Shown: positions 25,948-33,661 of the stretch, piece after piece
How the letters are laid out: each line of letters begins with the position of its first letter
Numbering within the stretch: position 1 is the first letter of the stretch
From: CAWJFJ01 sp963800065
GTDB taxonomy: Bacteria > Actinomycetota > Acidimicrobiia > Acidimicrobiales > UBA8190
Reading direction: 5' to 3'
Assembly: GCA_963800065.1 (NCBI GenBank)
Contig: CAWCZO010000007.1
Location: forward strand, 124,001 to 188,000
Length of the DNA: 64,000 nucleotides
Notes under the pieces: model-generated
What the model was told of the DNA's origin: nothing
The model's database searches: none
Seen by the model: only the letters and a program-made list of their open reading frames with translations
Position numbers and translations under genes: made by a program

Positions 25948-26712
25948 ATGCCCTTCGATCTCACCGTGGTGGATTCCTTCACCGACCGGCCCTTCGCCGG
26001 CAATCCGGCGGCGGTGGCCGTGGTCGACCGCTTCCCCGACGACAGCGAGATGCAGTTGATCGCCCGGGAGATGAACCTTTCGGAGACGGCGTTCGTCGCC
26101 TCCCGGGCCGACGGGGCCTACGACCTGCGGTGGTTCACCCCCGCCGTGGAGGTCGATCTGTGCGGCCACGCCACCCTGGCCACCGCCCACGTCCTCGGGG
26201 GTACGGGCCGCTTCGTCACCAAGAGCGGGCTGCTCACGTGCACGACCGGCGACGACGGGTGGATCGAGATGGACTTCCCGGCGGACCCCCCCACGGTGGC
26301 CGACGCTCCGGACACTCTGGGAATCGCCGGTATCCGGTGGTGCGGGCGGGGCCGCAGCGACCTCCTGGTCGAGGTGGGTGACGCCGCCACCGTACGCGCC
26401 CTGGCGCCCGATCTGGCCGCCATCGCCGGGCTCGGGGTCCGGTGCGTGGTGGTGACGGCCGGGGGCGACAAGCCGGGGATCGACTGCGTGAGCCGCGTCT
26501 TCGCCCCGGCGGTGGGGATCCCCGAAGACCCGGTCACCGGGTCGGCGCACTGCACTCTGGCGCCGTTCTGGGCCGAACGCCTCGGGAAGAAAGAATTGTT
26601 GGGGGAGCAGGCCTCTCCACGGGGAGGGATCGTCCGGATGCGGGTCGCCGGTGAACGGGTCATCCTCGGAGGGCGGGCCGTCACCGTGTCGAACGTCCGG
26701 ATGCTCGTCTGA
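25948..26712 (+). CDS. PhzF-family isomerase-like protein
   Basis: 254 aa. It has the family landmarks PFAGNPAAVAVVDRF, NLSETAFV with the catalytic Glu near residue 44, VDLCGHATLATAHVLG, and EDPVTGSAHCTLAPFW. PhzF-fold enzymes catalyse proton shifts or epimerisations; only some make phenazines and there is no phenazine cluster here, so the substrate is open. ATG 25948; 102 bases from the divergent DUF35 gene. Confidence 0.88.
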   Translation: MPFDLTVVDSFTDRPFAGNPAAVAVVDRFPDDSEMQLIAREMNLSETAFVASRADGAYDLRWFTPAVEVDLCGHATLATAHVLGGTGRFVTKSGLLTCTTGDDGWIEMDFPADPPTVADAPDTLGIAGIRWCGRGRSDLLVEVGDAATVRALAPDLAAIAGLGVRCVVVTAGGDKPGIDCVSRVFAPAVGIPEDPVTGSAHCTLAPFWAERLGKKELLGEQASPRGGIVRMRVAGERVILGGRAVTVSNVRMLV

Positions 26713-26716
26713 CGAG

Positions 26717-27586
26717 ATGGGCACGCCGAAGACGGCCAGACGGATGTGGCGGGTCTTCGACACCCTCCACGCCGTGACGTACTTCGCCCCCGAGGCGGAC
26801 GAAGAGTTCCGGGGCAGCGGATTGAAGGGATTCTGGATGGGGTACTTCGCCGGACGCTCGGCGCCGATGGGGGCGGTGGAGCCCGCCGTGGTCACGGCGA
26901 CCTTCAACAACTTCGCCCCCCGGTTGGTGGCCCGCGCCCTGCCCGATGCCTGGGGGTTCGCCTCCCCGGCGAGGGTGCTCGAGGCGCGGCTGGCCGGGAT
27001 CGACCGGGCCTTCGGCCGGATCTTCGGGTCCGAGCGCGGCGGTACCGACGTGGCGGCGGCCGCCGGCATCGCCCGCCGGGCGGCGGAGAGCGTCACCGTC
27101 GTCGGCCGACCGCTGGCGGCTGCCAACGCCGCCTTGCCGTGGCCGACCGATCCCATGCTCGTCCTGTGGCAGGCGACGACGATCCTGCGGGAGCATCGCG
27201 GCGACGGCCATGTGGCCGCCCTCGTCGACGCCGGGCTCAACGGGCTCGAAGCCCACATCTCGTTCGTCGGCGCCGGCGGCGTGTCGCGTCAGGTGCTGCA
27301 ACCGGCCCGGGGTTGGAGTGACGAGGAGTGGGGGGACGCCGAGCACGCCATGGTGGCGCGGGGGTGGCTGGACGCGAATGATCCGGGGAAGCTCACCCCC
27401 GTCGGCGTGGCGGCCCGCCAGCGGATCGAGGAGGCCACCGACCGGCTGGCCGTCGAGCCCTGGCGGACCATCGGTGACGAGGCCACCGAAGAGTTGAGGA
27501 CCCTGCTCAAGCCGATGGCCGCCCGGATCGCCGAGCTCGGTCTCATCCCGGTGCTGAACCCCATCGGACTGCGTCAGGAGACCTGA
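26717..27586 (+). CDS. SCO6745-family (SalK-like) protein
   Basis: 289 aa helical protein resembling the SCO6745 family of actinobacteria: RRMWRVFDTLHAVTYFAPEA near the N-terminus, GYFAGRSAPMGAVEPAVVTATFNNF, LVLWQATTILREHRGDGHVAAL and a C-terminal winged-helix-like part (LTPVGVAARQRIEEATDRLA). The biochemical role is unknown. ATG 26717, four bases after the PhzF-like stop, so probably one operon. Confidence 0.75.
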   Translation: MGTPKTARRMWRVFDTLHAVTYFAPEADEEFRGSGLKGFWMGYFAGRSAPMGAVEPAVVTATFNNFAPRLVARALPDAWGFASPARVLEARLAGIDRAFGRIFGSERGGTDVAAAAGIARRAAESVTVVGRPLAAANAALPWPTDPMLVLWQATTILREHRGDGHVAALVDAGLNGLEAHISFVGAGGVSRQVLQPARGWSDEEWGDAEHAMVARGWLDANDPGKLTPVGVAARQRIEEATDRLAVEPWRTIGDEATEELRTLLKPMAARIAELGLIPVLNPIGLRQET

Positions 27587-27706
27587 ACGTCCGGTACCGT
27601 CGGTCCCTCTGGGAGGGGAGCCGCGGCGCGGGTAGGATCACGGGCTGTCGTTTGTCGGCGGTCGGCACTCCGCTCGGGACGGCCGGACCTCGGCGGAACG
27701 ACACCC

Positions 27707-27780
27707 GCGCTTGTAGCTCAATTGGATAGAGCATCTGACTACGGATCAGAAGGTTGGGGGTTCGAGTCCCTCCAAGCGCG
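27707..27780 (+). tRNA. tRNA-Arg(ACG)
   Basis: 74-nt cloverleaf without encoded CCA. The acceptor stem GCGCTTG pairs with CAAGCGC, G is the discriminator, the D-arm is GCTC...GAGC, and the anticodon stem TCTGA/TCAGA encloses loop CTACGGA (anticodon ACG at 27741-27743). The T-arm GGGGG TTCGAGT CCCTC has one G-T pair. The last 12 bases are part of an 18-base repeat found again at 29047. Confidence 0.95.
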
Positions 27781-27786
27781 CTGTGT
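27769..27786 (+). repeat. 18-base direct repeat, copy in tRNA-Arg 3' end (att-like)
   Basis: CCTCCAAGCGCGCTGTGT, covering the last 12 bases of tRNA-Arg plus six downstream bases. It is identical to 29047-29064. The two copies bracket the IS481-like element, as att sites bracket an integrated element. Confidence 0.75.
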
Positions 27787-27793
27787 CATGTGT

Positions 27794-27815
27794 CAAGTCA
27801 TCGGCGAATGACTTG
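27794..27815. other. Hairpin just downstream of tRNA-Arg
   Basis: CAAGTCAT and ATGACTTG form a perfect 8-bp stem with a 6-base loop, 14 bases after the tRNA. The left arm is part of an extra copy of the IS inverted repeat (27789-27808, 19 of 20 bases like 27823-27842). It could be a transposase-end structure or help end tRNA transcription; there is no T-tract. Confidence 0.45.
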
Positions 27816-27822
27816 TCCATGA

Positions 27823-29007
27823 TGTGTCAAGACATCGGCGAACTCCAGCCGAGAGTCTGTGGGTGGTAGTCGAGGGCCGGATCGAGGGTCAGTTCCCGCA
27901 GCACAACGCCGTCCTCTGACACCACCCGGACCTCGGCATCGGCGATGAAGAGCACCACGGGTTCGCCGGCGAACCTCGCTCCCATGCCGATGTGGCGGAG
28001 CCTGGACTGGTAGCGCACGGTGAGCTTGCCGCAGCCGTCCACCACGTCGTGGCGGACGCGGAAGTGCCCACCGGGGCCGCCCACGGGATGGGCCTTGACC
28101 CTGGCGTCATAGGCGTCTCTCGGGGTGCGTCGGCCGAGAGAGCGATGGGGACGCTCGGCGTTGTAGTAGGCGACGAAGCGGTCGATCTGGGCCTGGAGCT
28201 GGGCCAGGGTTCGGGCCCGGGGCTGCTTGGCCAGGTATTTCTTGAGTGTCTGGTGGAACCTCTCGACCTTCCCGCAGGTCTGGGGATGGTAGGGACTGGA
28301 GTGCTTGAAGACGACCCCGAGACCCTCGAGCTTGGTCTCGAGGGCCACCTTCCCGCCCCGGTATCTCGCCGTGTACACGCAGCCGTTGTCGGTGAGGAAA
28401 GAAGCGGGGACGCCATAGATCTCGGTCGTGTCCTCGAAGACCTGCACCACGTCCACCGCCTTCACCACCTCCAGAGCCACCGAGGCCAGGCGTTCACGAT
28501 CTCGGTGTATCTCCCACCGGCGATGGCCCAGTGGGTGACGTCGCTCTGCCAACACTCGTTGGGCAGCTCGGCCTCGAACCTGATGAACGAGGACCGGGGC
28601 CTCTTCTGGGGCTGGGGCACGATGCAGCCCCGCCGCCGCAGGATCCGTTGGATGGTGCTCGCCGAGGGGGAGGCGCCGTAGTGGCGCTCCAGGTGGGCGT
28701 GGATGATCTGCGCTCCGGCGTCGAGGCCTTCCTCGGCCAGCTGCTTGCGCAGCAGCACGATCTCGTTCTCGACCTCGGCCCCGAAGGCGGAGGGCGAGGT
28801 ATGAGGCCGCTTCGAGCGAGGGACGAGGCCCGCCTCCCCCTCCGCCCGGTAGCGCTCGAGCAGCCGGTAGATCCAGCTGAAGTGGACCCCGTGGGTGGCG
28901 GCCAGCTCGAGGACGGGCCGCCCCTCCCGCAGATGTGCCTCGACCAGGAACCGGGCCTTGTCCACAAGCGAACCTCCCACCTCGGGTTTCGCCTATGTCT
29001 TGACACA
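27823..29007 (-). mobile_element. IS481-like insertion sequence (degenerate transposase)
   Basis: The terminal inverted repeats TGTGTCAAGACATCGGCGAA (27823-27842) and the complement at 28988-29007 match at 19 of 20 bases and begin TGT, as in IS481-type ends. Length is 1185 bp. An additional left-end-like repeat lies outside at 27789. No short target duplication directly abuts these ends; instead an 18-base repeat derived from tRNA-Arg brackets a slightly larger unit (27787-29046). An older, 83%-like relic of the right end lies at 33508. Confidence 0.8.
27827..28980 (-). pseudogene. IS481-family transposase, frameshifted
   Basis: N-terminal part (GTG 28980) reads an HTH region (KARFLVEAHLREGRPVLEL, GVHFSWIYRLLERYRAEG) and the first catalytic Asp in CWQSDVTHW, then breaks after GGRYTEIVN at about 28495 and stops at 28462. 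The C-terminal part continues in another frame with ASVALEVVKAVDVV, LTDNGCVYTARYRGGK (second Asp), SSPYHPQTCGKVERFHQTL (Glu) and the usual PHRSLGRRTP. About 20 bases encoding the conserved IDDHS segment appear deleted at the junction. Without frame repair it cannot make a full DDE transposase; the stop lies inside the left inverted repeat. Confidence 0.8.
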
Positions 29008-29196
29008 TCAGCGAGCCAAGCTTCGCTTATGTCCTGGTTTCAGACACCTCCAAGCGCGCTGTGTGAAACTGGGCACCGACTGAGCTTGCGATTCAGGCTG
29101 GTGTCGACGCTCCCAACGGTTGACCACGAGAAGGGCCGTTGTTCCCGACGTGAAGACGAAAGCGAACGTGACAAGGACAGCGATCACGTTCTGCAC
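29008..29196 (-). CDS. Small single-helix membrane protein, C-terminus run into the element end
   Basis: 62 aa. It starts at GTG 29196 with GAGG six bases upstream and has one hydrophobic segment (VIAVLVTFAFVFTSGTTALLVV). The last 19 or so residues (from FTQRAW) are encoded by the att-like repeat and IS-flanking DNA, so the native C-terminus was probably lost on integration. It lies 9 bases after the stop of the next gene, as in an operon. Function unknown. Confidence 0.4.
   Translation of the reverse strand: MQNVIAVLVTFAFVFTSGTTALLVVNRWERRHQPESQAQSVPSFTQRAWRCLKPGHKRSLAR
29047..29064 (+). repeat. 18-base direct repeat, distal copy (att-like)
   Basis: Identical to 27769-27786 in the tRNA-Arg 3' end. 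A diverged version (13 of 18) follows the IS relic at 33610-33627, in the same relative position to the element end. Confidence 0.7.
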
Positions 29197-29205
29197 GGTG
29201 CACCT

Positions 29206-29544
29206 CTAGCGATCGAACTCATTAGCCCGCGCCAGCTTCCTTGCTGTGTGCGAGATGGCGGCGTCAGAGCCGTCGGTGCGATCGATCTCGGCCAAGAGAA
29301 CCTGCCGGAGCGACCGAGCTCGGGCGGCCTGCCGCTCGGCCCACCATCGCTGCAACGGCAGGGCTGATTGGTCTCGAAGAACGAGTTCAGCGCGTGCCAG
29401 GCGGGTCGCCGCCTTGGCTGCTTCGTCGCATCGGAACTCCCAGGCGTGGGACGGGCAGAAGACGCCGTCCGACGGTCGATGTTGACACCACGCTCCGGCT
29501 TCGGGGTTGAAAGCCAGACACCGGTTCCAAGAGCGTGAGTGCAT
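29206..29544 (-). CDS. Hypothetical Cys/His-rich small protein
   Basis: 112 aa, not recognised. The N-terminal RCLAFNPEAGAWCQHRPSDG and VFCPSHAWEF carry a C-x(9)-C-x-H ... C-x2-H arrangement like the small zinc-binding motifs of some plasmid and phage proteins, followed by an amphipathic Arg/Ala-rich helical region (RLARAELVLRDQ, ARSLRQVLLAEI). ATG 29544 is preferred over an in-frame TTG at 29556. Island gene of unknown role. Confidence 0.5.
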   Translation of the reverse strand: MHSRSWNRCLAFNPEAGAWCQHRPSDGVFCPSHAWEFRCDEAAKAATRLARAELVLRDQSALPLQRWWAERQAARARSLRQVLLAEIDRTDGSDAAISHTARKLARANEFDR

Positions 29545-29662
29545 GGTTCTATTCAACGACCGGCTACGTGGGTTGAGTAGCGCGTTTACGGTGCGTTCAC
29601 GAGTCCCGGGAACCTATTCACGCCCCGTTCACGCCCGTCGCGTCAGTGCGAGAATCGTTCCG

Positions 29663-31078
29663 TTACTCGTCCACGGCGTCATCGATGGCAATTCGGCTCA
29701 GAACACGTTTGAATCTCATATCGATGTCCTCCCCGTCGTTCGGGTCGGGCACCGACTCCGTGGCACTCCGGAAGATCATCTCGGCTTGGCGAGCCAAGAT
29801 GCGTCTCTGTTCGACGGAGGTGGTCTGTTCCATGATGGCGGTCAAGGCGTCCAACATACGGATGATGACGGCGGGCATACCCCGCGCCGCTTGACGGACC
29901 TTGTCAAAGGCGCGGTTGACCATACGGGCATAGGACGGATCGGGCTCGATGAGCCGGACGCGACCGAAGCGATCCCTGTAGACGCCCTCCTCGAGAGTTC
30001 GGCCGGAAACGCGGCTCAGACCGGCGGCAAGCCAGTCGATGCAGGTGAGGGCCGTGAAGGTATCGTTCACCGCCGGGGACAGAGCACGAATGGCGATCTC
30101 AACCAGCTGATCGATGGCGAACACGGGATCCTGCATGAGCGTCCGGTGGGGTCCCGTCACGTGTGCCTTGGCCAGAGCCAGCGCGACCTGACCGGAGGCG
30201 CCTCCCGGCCATACGGTGGCGAGGGGGCGCCCAGCCACTATGAAGTGCCCGGGGCGATGGTCGAGACGAATGACGGAGTCGGTACGGACGGCGATGTCGA
30301 CCAACTGGGCATATCCGACGAACTGCAGGTAGCCGCTCGTATCGGAAGGGACGGGACCGCCTCTCTCTTCGATGAGTTGGAGCAGTTCGTGGACGGGCTT
30401 TCCTGTTTCAAGCGAGGACGCCGTCTGCGGACGGGAGCTTTCTGCGGGGAACTCGATATCGATCGCATGCGTGAGGTCGCGAGCGATGGCGGCGATCACC
30501 TCGGGCAGCTGGATCGACTTGGCGATGTGATGGATGAAGTAGATGAGAACAGCCAGGTCGACGAGAAGAAGAGCCTCGGCCACGGTGATCGACAATCGGG
30601 GTACGAAGGGGCCCAAATGAGTATGGGGCGCACTCGTGATCGAACCCAGGCTCAGCACCGAGTAGGCGAAGGTCCCCACAAAGATACCCAGGGTGACCTG
30701 ATTCCCGATGTCTCTGACGAAGTTCCGCATCATCCGAGGTCCGAACTGCTGCGACGCCAGGGTCAACGCCAGAATCGTGATCGAAAACACCACGCCGACG
30801 ACGGTGAGGACTGCCGCCGCGATGGCGATGAGAACCTGGCGGCCGGCGTCGGCACTTCCGGTCTGAATCCAGAAAGGAAGCTCGAGGTGCCGGTGGTATG
30901 CCGCCCAGTCAACCTCGAACGTCACCACGAACAGCAAGCCGGCAACGACAACGAGAATTGTCGGGACCATCCAGAAGGTCGTGCGCAGCGCCTCCCACCG
31001 CCAGCTGGGAAGCTTTGCTTGGGCGTACCGAACCAGTTCTCCCTCGGCCTGCTCGTTAGAGCCGTCGCCTCCGATCAT
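29663..31078 (-). CDS. DUF2254 family membrane protein
   Basis: 471 aa. Four hydrophobic helices lie in the N-terminal 200 residues, with the family stretch VLTVVGVVFSITILALTLAS then QQFGPRMMRNFVRDIGNQV. A large soluble C-terminal half contains RPLATVWPGG and AIDQLVEIAIRALSPAVNDTFTA, the DUF2254 signature. ATG 31078 is chosen (MIGGDGSNEQAEG); a start at 31183 adds a non-conserved basic stretch. The physiological role of the family is unknown. Confidence 0.82.
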   Translation of the reverse strand: MIGGDGSNEQAEGELVRYAQAKLPSWRWEALRTTFWMVPTILVVVAGLLFVVTFEVDWAAYHRHLELPFWIQTGSADAGRQVLIAIAAAVLTVVGVVFSITILALTLASQQFGPRMMRNFVRDIGNQVTLGIFVGTFAYSVLSLGSITSAPHTHLGPFVPRLSITVAEALLLVDLAVLIYFIHHIAKSIQLPEVIAAIARDLTHAIDIEFPAESSRPQTASSLETGKPVHELLQLIEERGGPVPSDTSGYLQFVGYAQLVDIAVRTDSVIRLDHRPGHFIVAGRPLATVWPGGASGQVALALAKAHVTGPHRTLMQDPVFAIDQLVEIAIRALSPAVNDTFTALTCIDWLAAGLSRVSGRTLEEGVYRDRFGRVRLIEPDPSYARMVNRAFDKVRQAARGMPAVIIRMLDALTAIMEQTTSVEQRRILARQAEMIFRSATESVPDPNDGEDIDMRFKRVLSRIAIDDAVDE

Positions 31079-31475
31079 CGACAGCTCAGCCCGGTGTACG
31101 CGGTGGACGAGTATCGCTCTGCCTTGGCCTTCGGACGCCGTCCGAAGAGTGGATGACGACGCACCAGATGGTAGGGGTAACACGGGCGAACTGACCTGAT
31201 CATCGGCGCGGCCTCCTGGTCGCCGACCAGTCTTCCCGGCACTCCCTCGACGGAAAGTTTAGTCGGTTCGTCGTCACGATGAGGCGAACGCCGTCAACCT
31301 GACGACGGGCGTCATCTGGGTGAGCCCTTGTGGCAGCCGGGGTGGATCCACGTTCGTGGCAACCGTGGTGGTCTGCAAATCCTCTGTCGTGAGTCATCGG
31401 TTGCGGGCAATGTTCGGCGATGACACCGAGCTGACGGTCCTTCGTGTTAAGCAGTTGCCTTGTTACGATTTTGCC
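31079..31475. other. Intergenic region, no gene supported
   Basis: About 400 bases between two divergent membrane-protein genes. Short ORFs exist on both strands but none has a plausible start site and protein-like composition. Base composition shifts from GC-rich to A+T-richer toward the right end (about 31440 on). Confidence 0.5.
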
Positions 31476-32018
31476 ATGATTGCCGCCGATATTTTTAGGC
31501 CCGGGCAGTGGACGGACTTCTTTCTTCTGGTCGGAACAGGCGCAGTCACGCTCACCGGCTTGGTTTTTGTGGCGATGTCACTCAACCTCAAAGTGATCGC
31601 TATCGACGCGACGCATCGTTATCGAGCCATAAACACGCTTACGGGTCTGGCCCTGGTCTTCCTGCGCTGTGCCCTTGTACTTATGGGAGCTCAAAACCAT
31701 CGGTCAATAGGCGCGGAACTGTTCATCGTCTCCGGTATCTCGGCGGCAATTTTTGTCAAAGGCTACACGAGAGCCATCAGGATGAGCAGTGGTCTGAGGC
31801 TCTCTCGTATCGTTGGCGGAACCGTCGTCCATCTGGCCGAGATGATCGGCGCGGCAATATTCTTTCTTGGGCACCTGCCCGGTCTTTATATTGCCGCAAT
31901 AGCGATCGTAACCAACACCTGTTATATGGTCACGGCGGCTTGGTTACTGGTCATCGGCGTTCTCGATCAAACGACAATCGCCCATGCTCCCGGTACGCCT
32001 GAGCCGACTCCTTCGTGA
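31476..32018 (+). CDS. Four-helix integral membrane protein, A+T-richer (probable horizontal acquisition)
   Basis: 180 aa. It begins MIAADIFRPGQWTDFFLLVG and has about four to five hydrophobic helices (LTGLVFVAMSL, TGLALVFLRCALVLMGA, LFIVSGISAAIFV, MIGAAIFFLGHLPGLYIAAIAIV, VTAAWLLVIGVL). I do not recognise a named family with certainty. Codon use is visibly richer in A and T than its neighbours (for example ATT, ATA, TTT), indicating foreign origin. The longer frame from 31320 adds an unlikely N-terminus. Confidence 0.65.
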   Translation: MIAADIFRPGQWTDFFLLVGTGAVTLTGLVFVAMSLNLKVIAIDATHRYRAINTLTGLALVFLRCALVLMGAQNHRSIGAELFIVSGISAAIFVKGYTRAIRMSSGLRLSRIVGGTVVHLAEMIGAAIFFLGHLPGLYIAAIAIVTNTCYMVTAAWLLVIGVLDQTTIAHAPGTPEPTPS

Positions 32019-32265
32019 CTCCGACAGCGTCAGGATTGAGTTGGTCTGCGAGGCAGTCGGCTACGGACAGGCTCGTTCTGTGGGCGCACGGGGCGTGGGC
32101 CGATATGCGGATCGGTGAGGGGCCCCATGACAGCGGGCGCACGCGTCCTGCCCTCCTGATCACGGGATAGGTGAGACGGTTCCACGGGCCCCGTTCGTCT
32201 GCCGCAGTAGGCTGGTCGGCGCTTTACTCGGCGTCGTTGACGCCGTCGGCAGGAGGGGCGGGGAC

Positions 32266-33492
32266 ATGGCCGTATGCCCGACCGGGAGGATTCACCGGTT
32301 CCATTCGGCCGTGGCGGGGGCGATGATCGTCGGCGCGGTGATGGTCGGTCAGGTGGGCGCCGCCGCGGTGACACCCGCCGCCCCGGCCCACCACGGGCCC
32401 CGGTGGACGGTGGTGCCGAGCCCGAGCTCCACCACCTCGGCCAGCATCTTCGATGCCGTCTCGTGTGGCAGCACCACATCCTGCATGGCGGTCGGTGGCT
32501 ATTCGGCTACGGGCACCGGACCCCTCATCGAGCAGTGGGACGGATCGTCGTGGAGCCTGATGGCGCCGGGCTCACCGGCTTCGGGGGCGAACACGCTGCT
32601 GGGGGTGTCGTGCGCCAGCCCCACCTTCTGCGTGGCGGTCGGCTATTCGGAAGTCGGGCCCGACACCTATGGGGTGCTCGAACAGTGGAACGGCACGGCC
32701 TGGACGGTCGTGTCGGTTCCGACACCTGATTTCAGTGAACTCGACGCCGTGTCGTGCGCCGGACCGGACTTCTGCATGGCGGTGGGCTCGGTGTACGAGT
32801 ACCCGATCGCCGCCGACCCGCTCGTGTTGGAGTGGAACGGTTCGAGTTGGAACCCGAGCGGCACCGACGAGCCACAGGACACCCCGCAGAACCTCACAGG
32901 GGTGTCCTGCACCGGACCGGGCGCCTGTCAGGCCGTGGGCGAGGCCGACGAGGAGTACTGCCAGCCCCCGATGGGCGGCTGCACGGTCATCGCCGACCGG
33001 CCCATTACCGCGTCATGGGGTGGAAGCATCTGGGTCGTCAGCCCGCCCGCCGCTCCCCACGGCGGCGACCTTACGGCGGTGTCGTGCTCCGGGCCGTCGG
33101 CATGCACCGCGGTCGGCGAACACAACTCGGTGCGGTGTCACACGTCGATGGGCGTGACACACTGCAAACTCGGCCAGGATTACCCCTTGATCGAGAGCTT
33201 CGACGGCTCGACATGGTCCGAGCAGCCGAGCGTGAGAAAGCGTACGGAGCTCACTCTGACGGCGGTCTCATGCGCCTCGCCAACGACCTGCGTGGCGGTC
33301 GGCGCCACCCATACCCTGATCGAGGAGGAGAGCGGGGGAGGGTGGACACAGGATTCCGCCGCCGTGATCCCCGGTGCCGAGGACCAAGCCTTCGCCGGGG
33401 TGACCTGTACGGGCACCGGCCCCTGCGACCTGGTGGGAAACTACGAGATGCCGGGGGCATTCGACACCCTGGTCGAGACGCGATCCGGGTAA
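32266..33492 (+). CDS. Secreted repeat protein with SC-x-C-AVG repeats (propeller-like)
   Basis: 408 aa. A signal-peptide-like N-terminus (GAMIVGAVMVGQVGAAAVTPA) precedes about seven repeats with the pattern VSC...(T/F)CxAVG followed by a W(N/D)G(S/T)xW segment, for example SCASPTFCVAVGYSE and EQWNGTAWTVV. Each repeat has two Cys that probably form a disulfide. Tandem 45-55-residue units suggest a beta-propeller. A strong AGGAGGGG site precedes ATG 32266. Extracellular; binding role unknown. Confidence 0.7.
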   Translation: MAVCPTGRIHRFHSAVAGAMIVGAVMVGQVGAAAVTPAAPAHHGPRWTVVPSPSSTTSASIFDAVSCGSTTSCMAVGGYSATGTGPLIEQWDGSSWSLMAPGSPASGANTLLGVSCASPTFCVAVGYSEVGPDTYGVLEQWNGTAWTVVSVPTPDFSELDAVSCAGPDFCMAVGSVYEYPIAADPLVLEWNGSSWNPSGTDEPQDTPQNLTGVSCTGPGACQAVGEADEEYCQPPMGGCTVIADRPITASWGGSIWVVSPPAAPHGGDLTAVSCSGPSACTAVGEHNSVRCHTSMGVTHCKLGQDYPLIESFDGSTWSEQPSVRKRTELTLTAVSCASPTTCVAVGATHTLIEEESGGGWTQDSAAVIPGAEDQAFAGVTCTGTGPCDLVGNYEMPGAFDTLVETRSG

Positions 33493-33507
33493 CGGCGACC
33501 GCGTCCG

Positions 33508-33623
33508 CAGGAACCGGGCCTCCTCCACAGGCGCACCTCCCACCTCGGGCTTCGGCTGTGTCTTGAAGCATCAGTGAGCCAGGCCTCGCCTCTGTCCTGG
33601 CTTCCGGCACCTCCCGGCGCGCC
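33508..33623 (-). mobile_element. Relic of the IS481-like right end
   Basis: 116 bases align without gaps to 28945-29060 of the intact element with about 20 mismatches. They include the first transposase codons (MGGAPVEEARFL at 33543 leftward, against MGGSLVDKARFL), the right inverted repeat (degraded) and the flanking tRNA-like CACCTC...GCGCGC. No left end is visible; the remainder is deleted. Confidence 0.75.
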
Positions 33624-33661
33624 GAGAAAACCAGGGCCGCGTCAGACGGTAGCTTTGGAGC

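Noticed and set aside
27827..29008. Uninterrupted 393-codon frame through the IS element as an intact transposase
   Set aside because: Only its C-terminal two thirds is transposase-like; the N-terminal part is a shadow frame, with the true N-terminus in another frame up to about 28495.
31200..31397. 65-codon minus-strand ORF in the divergent intergenic region
   Set aside because: No ribosome binding site, basic low-complexity product and no family resemblance.
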